This document shows positions 48,578 to 56,248 of a stretch of DNA of 64,000 bases, piece after piece; within the stretch, counting starts at the first letter, position 1, and every line of letters begins with the position of its first letter. The notes below the pieces were generated by a model. It saw only the letters and a program-made list of their open reading frames with translations. It did not search any database and was not told where the DNA came from. A program made the position numbers and the translations under genes. This DNA is from Streptomyces venezuelae. GTDB lineage: Bacteria > Actinomycetota > Actinomycetes > Streptomycetales > Streptomycetaceae. Location: the NCBI RefSeq assembly GCF_008642375.1, contig NZ_CP029194.1, forward strand, positions 4,712,001-4,776,000, given 5' to 3'.

Positions 48578-49557
48578 TGGGCCAGCCGACCACGGACCGC
48601 CGGATCACCCTGGAGCGGATCGAGTCGTACCTGCCGGAGCGCAGCGTACGGATCGAGGAGCTGGGCGAGCGGCTCGGTCTGCGCCGGGCGGAACTCGGGG
48701 TGTTCCGGAAGTTCTACGGCCTGGACACGCTCCGCTTCGACCCCGAGCTGCCGCTGCTCGACCTGCTGCGGCCCGCCGCGCGCGGCGCCCTGGCCGCCCT
48801 CCCCGCGGGCGGCCGGGTGGACTACCTGGCGTACGCCCACGTCACCCAGGCCGTGGCCCCGGCCGACGTGGACATCGCCCAGGAGGTCGGCAAGGACCTC
48901 GGGCTCACCGCCACCGGTACCGAGGCCTTCGGCCTCAGCCACCAGGCCTGTGTCAGCAGCCTGGGCGCCATCGAGGTCCTCGGCGAACTGCTGCGGGCCG
49001 AGAGCGCCGAGGGCGCGTACGCCCTGATGGTCACCGGCGAGCAGGCGTACTCGCCGATCGTCCAGCACGTCCCCAACACCTCGATCATGGCCGACGCCGC
49101 CGCCTCCTGCCTGATCACGCTGGGCGGCGAGGGCGATGTCGTCCGCTCCTTCGCCACCCGGACCCTGGGCGAGTACGCCCAGTGGCTGGAGCTGACCGCC
49201 GAGCAGAACACGCAGTTCGGGGAGCAGTACGGCAGCAGGATCGCCGAGGTCATCCACCAGGCCGTGGCGGAGGCGGGGCTGACGCTCGACGACGTCGACC
49301 TGGTGATCCCGCACAACGTCAACAAGCTGGCCTGGCGGCAGACCATCAAGGAGCTGGAGGTGGCGCCGGAGAAGGTCTTCCTGGACAACGTCCCGCGCTA
49401 CAGCCACACCTTCGCCTCGGACGTCTTCGTCAACTACACGACCCTGCGGGACGCGGGCCGCCTCGTGGACGGCGCGCACTACCTGCTGGTCTCCGTCGGC
49501 CTGGGCGCCACCTTCGGCGCGATGGTGATCACCCACCGTGCGGGGGGCGAGGAGTGA
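48577..49557 (+). CDS. 3-oxoacyl-ACP synthase III-like protein with altered triad
   Basis: Ketosynthase III fold of 326 residues. The nucleophile is C125 in SHQACVSSLG and the first His is H246 in IPHNVNK. The usual Asn of the NTSAAS motif is replaced in RYSHTFASDV (H277 region), followed by a conserved-looking DVFVNY. KSIII relatives with a changed Asn often act as acyltransferases that join an acyl group to an O or N atom rather than decarboxylative condensers. TGATG overlaps join it to the neighbours on both sides. Confidence 0.88.
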   Translation: MGQPTTDRRITLERIESYLPERSVRIEELGERLGLRRAELGVFRKFYGLDTLRFDPELPLLDLLRPAARGALAALPAGGRVDYLAYAHVTQAVAPADVDIAQEVGKDLGLTATGTEAFGLSHQACVSSLGAIEVLGELLRAESAEGAYALMVTGEQAYSPIVQHVPNTSIMADAAASCLITLGGEGDVVRSFATRTLGEYAQWLELTAEQNTQFGEQYGSRIAEVIHQAVAEAGLTLDDVDLVIPHNVNKLAWRQTIKELEVAPEKVFLDNVPRYSHTFASDVFVNYTTLRDAGRLVDGAHYLLVSVGLGATFGAMVITHRAGGEE

Positions 49558-49823
49558 TGGAGCGTCAGGAAATTCTGCTCGTCATCGAGAAGGCGCTCAG
49601 CGAGGTCCTGGAGCGTCCGGTCGACGGGCTCACCGAGGAGACCGCGCTCTTCGACGAGCTGCAGCTCGAATCCATCGCCGTGCTGGGTCTCCTCATGACC
49701 GTCGAGGAGGCGACCGGCATCGCGGTCGACCCGGACGAGCTCGACATCGACCACCTGCGGACCATGCGGTCCTTCGCCGACTACGTCGAGGCCGCACTCC
49801 GCGAAGCAGAGGGGACGTCATGA
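49557..49823 (+). CDS. acyl carrier protein 2
   Basis: Carrier protein of 88 residues. The attachment Ser is S39 in QLESIAVLGL, so the usual DSL is ESI, which is a tolerated variation. DPDELDIDHLRTMRSFADYV forms helix III/IV. It starts within the KSIII stop and overlaps the next gene by 4 bp. Having a second carrier next to the ketosynthase pair suggests that one carrier holds the amino acid and the other an acyl partner. Confidence 0.93.
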   Translation: MERQEILLVIEKALSEVLERPVDGLTEETALFDELQLESIAVLGLLMTVEEATGIAVDPDELDIDHLRTMRSFADYVEAALREAEGTS

Positions 49824-50707
49824 GCGGGGACGCCAAGGGCGGGGCCGTGCCCGGACTCGCCCTCCGGGCCGCCGCGGCGGTGCGCTCGCCGGAGGGCCGG
49901 GCGCCGGAGGACCGCCCGGCCGCGCTCGACTACTTCCGCGACCTGCTCACTCCCTTCGGGGAGAAGCCGGACGAGGAGCTGCTGAGCCGTGGCGCGCACG
50001 TCCACCACCGGGACCTCGCGGACCTGCTCGTCGCCGACGAGGGCGTCGGCCGGAGCCGGCCCGAGCTGCTGGTCGTCACCCACGCCCTGCCGGACGTGGT
50101 GCCCTTCACCGCCGTCGCGCCGCACATGACCGACCGCCTCGGCGGCCGGGCGGCCAACTTCGCGATCGGCCAGCAGGGCCTGGCCGCGCCCTTCACCGCG
50201 CTGCGGATCGCCTCGGCGTACCACCGTTCGGGGCGGGCCGCGGAGGTGGTGATCGCGGTGCTCGAACAGACCACGCTGCCGACGCCCTTCCCGCTGGTCC
50301 AGCAGACCCCGCTGATCGACTCGGCGGCGGCGCTGGTCCTCGGGGCCGGGGCCGGGGCCGGGGGTGGAGAGGGAGCCGGTGACGGTGCCGGGGCCGAGGA
50401 CGGTCTGCGGTTCGTACGGGCGTACTCGGCCGCCTCGGCGGCGGAGGCGCTCGGCCCGGACGCCCTGGGCCGGGACCTCGGGGAGGACGGCACCCTCCTC
50501 GTCCTCGGGCCCTGGGTCACCGAGGACCTCCCGGAGCGCTCCGCCACGCACCGGGTGGCACCGGGCAGCTACTGCACCAGCCTCTGGCTGGAGCTGGCCG
50601 ACCACTGGCAGGAGTGGCGGGAGAACCACCGGCGGATCGTCCTGTGCGACACGGACCCCCGCACCGGCCGCAGCCACGTGGCGCTCTTCGCCCGCGGCGA
50701 GGGATAG
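49820..50707 (+). CDS. ketosynthase-like protein without active-site Cys
   Basis: Protein of 295 residues with a thiolase-type N-terminal half. The segment NFAIGQQGLAAPFTALRIAS aligns with the nucleophile loop of KSIII, but the Cys position is Gly120/Leu121. The C-terminal half retains SYCTSLWLELADHW and a strand RIVLCDTD. An internal Gly/Ala-rich loop (AGAGAGGGEGAG) interrupts the fold. It is probably a non-catalytic partner of the KSIII encoded two genes upstream, similar in idea to a chain-length factor. Its assignment rests on weak similarity. Confidence 0.65.
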   Translation: MSGDAKGGAVPGLALRAAAAVRSPEGRAPEDRPAALDYFRDLLTPFGEKPDEELLSRGAHVHHRDLADLLVADEGVGRSRPELLVVTHALPDVVPFTAVAPHMTDRLGGRAANFAIGQQGLAAPFTALRIASAYHRSGRAAEVVIAVLEQTTLPTPFPLVQQTPLIDSAAALVLGAGAGAGGGEGAGDGAGAEDGLRFVRAYSAASAAEALGPDALGRDLGEDGTLLVLGPWVTEDLPERSATHRVAPGSYCTSLWLELADHWQEWRENHRRIVLCDTDPRTGRSHVALFARGEG

Positions 50708-50727
50708 CTCCCGCGCGGCCCCGGGGA

Positions 50728-50768
50728 CGAGCCCGTCCACCACGCCCCCGCCGTGGTGGACGGGCTCG
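50728..50768 (+). terminator. strong 17-bp hairpin in the gap before the condensation gene
   Basis: CGAGCCCGTCCACCACG (50728-50744) pairs perfectly with CGTGGTGGACGGGCTCG (50752-50768) around a 7-base loop, 21 bp after the ketosynthase-like stop. It splits the cluster operon, so the condensation gene and later genes may use a separate promoter. Confidence 0.78.
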
Positions 50769-50869
50769 CCCCGGTCGCCCCCGTACGGGCGGCGGGGCAC
50801 GTACGGCACGGCTTCGACAGACATCGGACAAGGCAACCGAACCGAACCGAAGGGAAGGTCGGACACACG

Positions 50870-52240
50870 ATGACCACGGCTGAGACGCGGACCATCAGGC
50901 TGGACTCCGCGAGGGCCGGCACCGGCCCGGCGACCTGGGGGCAGCGGGCGATCTGGGGTGTCGTCACCCGGCTCGGCGACGACGCGCCCCGCTACAACGT
51001 GCCGGTCGACCTCCCCGTCACCCCGCCCCGCCCCGCCTCCCGCGTCCTCGCGGACGTGACGGAGCTGCTCCTGCTCCACGACAGCCTGCACACCCGTTTC
51101 CTGCCGGACGGCGAGGACGGCCTGCGGCAGGTCGTGGACGGCAGCGGCGAGCTCCCGGTCGAGATCCGTACGTGCTCCGCCGACCGGGCCGCCGGGACCG
51201 GCGCCGCCCTGCGGGCGGAGCTCGCCGGACGCTCCTTCGACCACACGCGGGAATGGCCCCTGCGGGTCGGCCTGGTGGAGTGCGAGGGCCTGGTCCACCG
51301 GCTGGTGCTGGTCGGCGCGCACACCGGGATGGACTACTGGGGCCTCGGCCGGCTGCTCCGCGACCTGGAGTCGGTCCAATCGGGGGAGACCGCCGCCTCG
51401 CTGCGCAGGGCGCGCCCGGCGCTCCAGCCGCTGGACGCCGCGGAGGTCCAGGCCTCGCCGCTCGGCCGCCGCCGGGACGAGGCGGCCCGCCGCTACTGGT
51501 GCGAGCAGCTGACCGCGGGACCCCGGCAGATCTTCCGGGAGCCCGCGGCACCGGAGCTCGCGGACGATCCGCACCGGATGTTCCCGAACGCGCTGCTGCG
51601 CTCGCCCGCGCTGGCGGTCGCCGTCGGGCGGGTGGCGGCGGAGCTGGAGGTGAGCGACGCCGCGGTGCTGCTCGGCGCGGCCGCCCACCAGCTCGCCAGG
51701 ATGTCGGGGAGCAGCGACGTGCTGTTCCAGGTGGTCGTGGGCAACCGCTTCCAGCCGGCCGCCGCCGCGGCGGTCAGCACGGTCGCGCAGGAGGCCCTCT
51801 TCCGTCTCACGGACGCGGACCGGGACTTCGAGGACGCGGTGCGGCGGACGCGGTCCGTCGCCTTCAGCGCCTTCCGCCACGCCGCGTACGACAAGTGGGC
51901 GCTGGACAGGGAGGTGGCGCCGCTGGTCGAGAAGGGCGAGGCCGCCGACCACTCGTACTGGTGGAACGACACCCGCGACCCGGGCGTCGGGCCCTTCGAC
52001 GGCGGCGAGCGACCGAAGACCCCGCTGAGCGAGCTGATCGGCCGGACCGAGCTCGGCTGGCCGACGGAGTTCCTGCCCCGCAAGAACGTCTCGATGGCCG
52101 TGGACGTGCTGACCGCCCCGGGCGCCCTGGACCTCGCCATGACCGCCGACCCGGCCGTCCTCGACCGCGCCGGCATGGAGCGGTTCCTGCGCGGGGTCGA
52201 GCGGCTGATCGTCGCCGAGGCGATAGCGCTGGGGGACTGA
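50870..52240 (+). CDS. stand-alone condensation-domain protein
   Basis: NRPS condensation-like protein, 456 residues. The catalytic motif HHxxxDG appears as GAHTGMDYWG, so the second His and the Asp are kept while the first His is Ala. N-terminal RTIRLDSARAGTGPATWGQ corresponds to the C1 region, and NRFQPAAAAAVSTVAQEALF to the later core motif. It probably joins the carrier-bound acyl and amino acyl units or transfers an acyl to a soluble acceptor. AAGGGAAGG precedes the ATG at 50870. It shares one base with the deacetylase start. Confidence 0.85.
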   Translation: MTTAETRTIRLDSARAGTGPATWGQRAIWGVVTRLGDDAPRYNVPVDLPVTPPRPASRVLADVTELLLLHDSLHTRFLPDGEDGLRQVVDGSGELPVEIRTCSADRAAGTGAALRAELAGRSFDHTREWPLRVGLVECEGLVHRLVLVGAHTGMDYWGLGRLLRDLESVQSGETAASLRRARPALQPLDAAEVQASPLGRRRDEAARRYWCEQLTAGPRQIFREPAAPELADDPHRMFPNALLRSPALAVAVGRVAAELEVSDAAVLLGAAAHQLARMSGSSDVLFQVVVGNRFQPAAAAAVSTVAQEALFRLTDADRDFEDAVRRTRSVAFSAFRHAAYDKWALDREVAPLVEKGEAADHSYWWNDTRDPGVGPFDGGERPKTPLSELIGRTELGWPTEFLPRKNVSMAVDVLTAPGALDLAMTADPAVLDRAGMERFLRGVERLIVAEAIALGD

Positions 52241-53292
52241 TGACGGAGACGTACGCGGGAATCGCCTGGACGGACGAGGGCTACCAGGTCGAGGTCCTGG
52301 ACGGTGCCGGGCGCAGGGTCGTGGAGCCGGGCCGCTGGAGCGGCGCCCAGGCCGCCGAACTCATCGCCTGGCTCCGGGACTTCGACGGCGGGCGGGCTCC
52401 GGCCGTGGTGCTGGAGAGCACCAACGGCCTGCTCGACGGCCCGATGACGGCGGCCGGCCTCGAGGTCTACCGCGCGGATCCCTGGCTGCTGCCGCCGCGG
52501 CCGGACTTCGGCTCCGTCCCGGCCGGGCTGCTGGCGGAGCGGGCCAGGACCGCTCCCGGCGAGCTGGCCCGGGTCACCGCCGAGGGCGGCACACTGACCG
52601 GCCGCGCCGAGGAGTACTTCGCCGGGGTGAAGCGCGGCGAGCCGATCGTGGCGGAACTGACGGCGAGAGGACGCTGCTTCGCGCACGGCCGCCGGGACGA
52701 CCCCAGGGTCGCGCTCACCTTCGACGACGGGCCCGACCCGGTCTTCACCCGTCAGGTCCTGGACATCCTGGACCGCTACGGAGCCCGGGCGACGTTCTTC
52801 TGCGTCGGGCACCACGTCGCCGCGCTGCCCGATCTCGTGCGCCGGACCGCCGCCGCCGGCCACGAACTGGGCAACCACTCCTGGTCGCACCCCTACCTGC
52901 CCGACCTCACCCCGGAGCAGCTGCGCGAGCAGCTCGACCGGACGGCGGAGACCGTGGCCAAGGTGACGGGCGAGGAGGCCCCGACCCGGTTCCGGCCGCC
53001 GTACGGGGCGCTGAGCCCCGAGGTGCTGGCCGCCCTGGAGGGATGTCCGACCCGGCTGACGATGTGGGACGTGGACACCCGCGACTGGGCGAGGCCTGGG
53101 CCGGAGCGGATCGCCGCGACCGTCCTGGAGTCCGCGGGGCCGGGCTCGGTGGTGCTGATGCACGAGGGCGCCGGCGACCGCTCCCAGACCGTGGCGGCCC
53201 TCCCGTCGATCGTCGAGGGCCTGCTCGAACGCGGCCTGGAACTGGTCACCGTGGCGGAACTCGAAGACGACGATCACCGACCGAAGGGTTGA
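52240..53292 (+). CDS. polysaccharide deacetylase with RNase H-like N-terminal domain
   Basis: Protein of 350 residues. Residues 155-345 are a complete NodB-type deacetylase: TFDDGPDP, HELGNHSWSHPYL, RFRPPYGAL, DVDTRDW and VVLMHEG. Residues 1-110 (YAGIAWTDEGYQVEVLDGAG, VVLESTNGLLDG, GLEVYRADPWLL) resemble the RNase H-like N-terminal domain of IS110-type transposases. There is no signal peptide, so it acts inside the cell, perhaps on an N-acyl group of the pathway product rather than on a polymer. Its gene is joined to the condensation gene by TGATG. Confidence 0.85.
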   Translation: MTETYAGIAWTDEGYQVEVLDGAGRRVVEPGRWSGAQAAELIAWLRDFDGGRAPAVVLESTNGLLDGPMTAAGLEVYRADPWLLPPRPDFGSVPAGLLAERARTAPGELARVTAEGGTLTGRAEEYFAGVKRGEPIVAELTARGRCFAHGRRDDPRVALTFDDGPDPVFTRQVLDILDRYGARATFFCVGHHVAALPDLVRRTAAAGHELGNHSWSHPYLPDLTPEQLREQLDRTAETVAKVTGEEAPTRFRPPYGALSPEVLAALEGCPTRLTMWDVDTRDWARPGPERIAATVLESAGPGSVVLMHEGAGDRSQTVAALPSIVEGLLERGLELVTVAELEDDDHRPKG

Positions 53293-53298
53293 ACAGTC

Positions 53299-54615
53299 AT
53301 GGAAGAACGTCTCGCCGAGCACACCGCGGCGGATGCGCCCCCGCCGACGAAGGACGGGCCCGGGCCCGACGGGGCAGCGCCGCCGGGGCCGCCGTCCGGC
53401 TCGCCGTCCTCCGGAGAGCCGGCGATCTGGTCCCGTAACTTCCGGTACTACTTCACGGCCCGCAGCGCCGGCCTGCTCAGCTGGGCCATGCTGCCGGTCG
53501 CGGTCTCGGCCGGTCTGCTCAGCGGCGGGTACGGCCTGGACACCGCCGGGTACTCGATGGCCTTCCTGGTCGCTCCGTTCGCCGGTCTGGTGCTGTTCGG
53601 CGGGGTCCTCGCCGACCGGTTCACGGCCCGCCGGATGATGATCATCGCGGATCTGGCCAACCTCACCGCCCACGTCCTGCTGGCCCTCCTCTTCATCCAC
53701 GGCATCGACCATCTCTGGCAGCTGTACGGACTTCTTGTGGTGGCCGGTACGGCCAACGCGCTGTTCCAGCCGGGCGCCTCCTCGACCGTCCCGCTGGTCT
53801 CACGGGACGTGCAGGGCGCCAACGGCGTGCTGCGCACCTCCGAGGCGATCACCGGTCTCGGCGGTCCGGCCCTGGCCGGTGCGCTGGTCGGCTTCGGGTC
53901 CACCGGCTGGGTGATGGTGATCTCCGCCGTCGCCTACGGGACCAGCGCGATCTGCCTGTTCGTGCTCCGGCTCGGCGTGGTGCCCGCGCCGCCGGCCGGG
54001 CAGAGCCTGTGGCGCAACCTGGCCGTCGGCTGGCAGGAGTTCACCTCCCGCAGCTGGCTGTGGGGAGTCATCCTGATCTGGATGTTCTACGCGGTGCTCT
54101 CCTGGGGGCCGCAGCTGTCGGTGGCCGCCGGCGTCATCGTGCCCGAGCACGGCGCGTCCGCCTTCGGTCTCATCAACGCCGCGCTGGGCGCCGGCACCGT
54201 CGCCGGCGGTCTCCTCGCGATCCGCTACAAGCCCCAACGGCCGCTCGCCGCAGGGGCCGTGGCGATGATGGCGTACCCGATCTACCCGCTCGGCATCGTC
54301 CTCGGCTGGCCGGTCTGGCTCCTCGCCGTCGCCCAGGTCCTCGTCGGCGCCGGGATCGGCGTCTGGGGCGTCATGTGGGCCACCAGCGTGCAGACCCAGG
54401 TGCCGGGCGAGGTGCTGAACCGCGTCCACGCCTACGAGGTCGCGGGCTCCGTCGGCATGTACCCGATCGGCAGCGCGCTGGCCGGGCCGGCCGTCGGCGC
54501 GTTCGGCACGGACACCGTGCTCCTGGTGGGCGTGGTGGTCTCCTTCCTCACCGCCGCCGCCCTCCTGGCCGCCCGTCCGATACGGACCCTCGAACGCGTC
54601 CCGGACCGCGTCTGA
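53299..54615 (+). CDS. MFS transporter, probable product exporter
   Basis: Major facilitator of 438 residues with a 45-residue disordered N-terminus, then about 11-12 helices from LLSWAMLPVAVSAGLL onward. The loop GVLADRFTARRMMIIADL matches the conserved A-motif (GxLaDRxxrR). It resembles enterobactin-exporter (EntS)-like MFS proteins. It starts 6 bp after the deacetylase. Export of the cluster product, giving self-resistance, is likely. Confidence 0.88.
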   Translation: MEERLAEHTAADAPPPTKDGPGPDGAAPPGPPSGSPSSGEPAIWSRNFRYYFTARSAGLLSWAMLPVAVSAGLLSGGYGLDTAGYSMAFLVAPFAGLVLFGGVLADRFTARRMMIIADLANLTAHVLLALLFIHGIDHLWQLYGLLVVAGTANALFQPGASSTVPLVSRDVQGANGVLRTSEAITGLGGPALAGALVGFGSTGWVMVISAVAYGTSAICLFVLRLGVVPAPPAGQSLWRNLAVGWQEFTSRSWLWGVILIWMFYAVLSWGPQLSVAAGVIVPEHGASAFGLINAALGAGTVAGGLLAIRYKPQRPLAAGAVAMMAYPIYPLGIVLGWPVWLLAVAQVLVGAGIGVWGVMWATSVQTQVPGEVLNRVHAYEVAGSVGMYPIGSALAGPAVGAFGTDTVLLVGVVVSFLTAAALLAARPIRTLERVPDRV

Positions 54616-54640
54616 GCGGCCCCGGCGGCGCACCGGACGA

Positions 54641-54780
54641 TCCGTACGGGACGTCACCATACGGTCCGCGCGATCCGCGTCGGACGTCACCGCACGGTCC
54701 GCGCGGTCCGTGCGATCCGCGTCGGACGTCACCGCACGGTCCGTGCGATCCGTGCGATCCGCGCGGTCCTCACGGGACGT
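54641..54780 (+). repeat. tandem repeats with 42-bp period
   Basis: GTCGGACGTCACCGCACGGT occurs at 54679 and 54721 exactly, and degenerate copies lie on both sides; the unit alternates GACGTCAC, CGGTCCG and GATCCG. They fill the gap between the exporter and Sfp-type transferase genes. GACGTCAC has a palindromic core. They may be regulator sites or plain tandem duplication. Confidence 0.7.
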
Positions 54781-54827
54781 CCGGTCGCCGCGCGTGCCCG
54801 CGGAGCCCGTGCACTCCCGCGGAGGGC

Positions 54828-55466
54828 GTGCACTACCTGGTCCGCCGCGGCGAGGAGGTCCTCGACGAGCTGCCTGTCGCCGCGCCGGACCGGGCGACCG
54901 CGGCGGGGCTCCCGCCGTGGCGCGCCCTGGAGCACACCGCCTCGCGCACCCTGCTGAGGGCGCTGCTGCGGGAGATCGGCGAGGACCTCGGGGGCGGCCC
55001 GGTCGCCGCCCGCCCGGGCGGCCGGCCGTACCTCCCCGGCCGCCCCGACCTGGGCGTGAGCCTCTCGCACTCCTCGGGCTGGGTCGCCGCGGCCGTCGCC
55101 AGGGACCGTGACGTCGGCGTCGACGTCCAGTCCCCGCGCGCCGTCGGCGACCGCCTCCTGCGGCTGTGCTGCGCGCCCGGCGACGCCGAGGCGCTCTCCG
55201 CCCTGCCCGAGGCCGGTCGCAGAAGGGAGTTCGCCTGGATCTTCACCGTCCAGGAGGCCTGCGTGAAGGCGACGGGCAGGGGCTTCGCGGGCCGCCCCTG
55301 GACCGTCCCGGTGACGCTCGGGCAGCGAACGGGCACCTGGGGACAGGTCAGTTGGCACGCCCCGCGCGCAGCGCAACCGGTGCCGGCCTGCTGCGCCTGG
55401 ACCGAACGGCGCGGACCGGGCGGGGCGTTCCGACAGGTGGGCGCCGCTGGCGGTGACGGGCTGTGA
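54828..55466 (+). CDS. Sfp-type 4'-phosphopantetheinyl transferase family protein
   Basis: Protein of 212 residues. Family signatures are LSHSSGWVAAAVA, the Mg-binding DVGVDVQSP (usually GVDVE, here Gln), and FTVQEACVKATGRGF (usual KE replaced by QE). The start is uncertain: GTG at 54828 is the last in-frame start before the conserved region, with GGAGG too close upstream; no other start fits after the repeats. Changes in two motif residues question its activity, and an AcpS-type enzyme is encoded earlier in the cluster. Confidence 0.72.
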   Translation: MHYLVRRGEEVLDELPVAAPDRATAAGLPPWRALEHTASRTLLRALLREIGEDLGGGPVAARPGGRPYLPGRPDLGVSLSHSSGWVAAAVARDRDVGVDVQSPRAVGDRLLRLCCAPGDAEALSALPEAGRRREFAWIFTVQEACVKATGRGFAGRPWTVPVTLGQRTGTWGQVSWHAPRAAQPVPACCAWTERRGPGGAFRQVGAAGGDGL

Positions 55467-55513
55467 GCCCGTAGAACACCAGCAGCAACCGGTACGCGGA
55501 ACGAGAGGGCATC

Positions 55514-56230
55514 ATGAGCGCCACCACAGAAGCCATCGCCGGCCCGACGGGCGGCGGCGACCTGGCCGTCACCGAGCGGACCCGGCTGCGGCGCATGCGG
55601 GAGAAGGGGAGTCACCTGCGGGCCGATCTGGACGCGGTGCTCGCGGCGGGCTTCCTGTGCCACCTCGGGGTCCCCGTCGACGGGACGACGATGGTCGTGC
55701 CCACCGCGTACGGCGTGGACGGCGACCACCTCTACCTCCACGGCTCGGTCGCCAGCCGCAGTCTGGTCCAGGCCCCCGACACCACCGTCTGCGTCACGGT
55801 CACCCATGTCGACGGTCTCGTCCTCGCCCGCTCCGTCTTCGAGCACGGCGTCAACTACCGCTGCGCGATGGTCTATGGCATACCGCGGATCGTGACGGAC
55901 CCGGAGGAGAAGCTGCGCGGGCTGCGGGCGCTCACCGAGCAGAGCTCGCCGGGTCAGTGGGAGTACGTGCGGCAGCCCAGCCGCAAGGAGCTCGCCGCGA
56001 CCTCCGTCCTCGCGCTCGACCTCACCGAGGCCTCGGTGAAGACCCGCAGCGGCCCGCCGGACGACGGCGACTCCGAGGACGCGGCGCTCGGCCTGTGGGC
56101 GGGTGTCCTGCCCGTCGTGACCACTTTCGGCGAGCCGGTCACCGACCCGGTCCTGCCCACGGACCTCGCCCCGCCGGCGCATGTCGCCTCGCGCGCGGGG
56201 CAGGTGCTCGGGGAGATTCCGGGGGAGTGA
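55514..56230 (+). CDS. pyridoxamine 5'-phosphate oxidase-like protein, FMN split barrel
   Basis: Protein of 238 residues, similar to flavin/heme split-barrel proteins: GFLCHLGVPVDGTTMVVPTAYG, YLHGSVASRSL, HVDGLVLARSVFEHGVNYRC and the later RQPSRKELAATSVLALDL. This type (PNPOx_2-like) is widespread in streptomycetes. It follows the Sfp-type gene by 47 bp and is probably the last gene of the cluster, though it could equally be an unrelated chromosomal gene. Confidence 0.82.
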   Translation: MSATTEAIAGPTGGGDLAVTERTRLRRMREKGSHLRADLDAVLAAGFLCHLGVPVDGTTMVVPTAYGVDGDHLYLHGSVASRSLVQAPDTTVCVTVTHVDGLVLARSVFEHGVNYRCAMVYGIPRIVTDPEEKLRGLRALTEQSSPGQWEYVRQPSRKELAATSVLALDLTEASVKTRSGPPDDGDSEDAALGLWAGVLPVVTTFGEPVTDPVLPTDLAPPAHVASRAGQVLGEIPGE

Positions 56231-56248
56231 ACGGGGGCCCGGCCGGGC

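Noticed and set aside
52240..52570. An IS110 transposase remnant inserted in the cluster
   Set aside because: The frame continues without break into an intact deacetylase and no inverted repeats or target duplications are seen; a domain fusion fits better.
55514..56230. Treating the final split-barrel gene as certain part of the biosynthetic cluster
   Set aside because: It is close and co-oriented, but proteins of this type are scattered in streptomycete genomes; membership is only probable.
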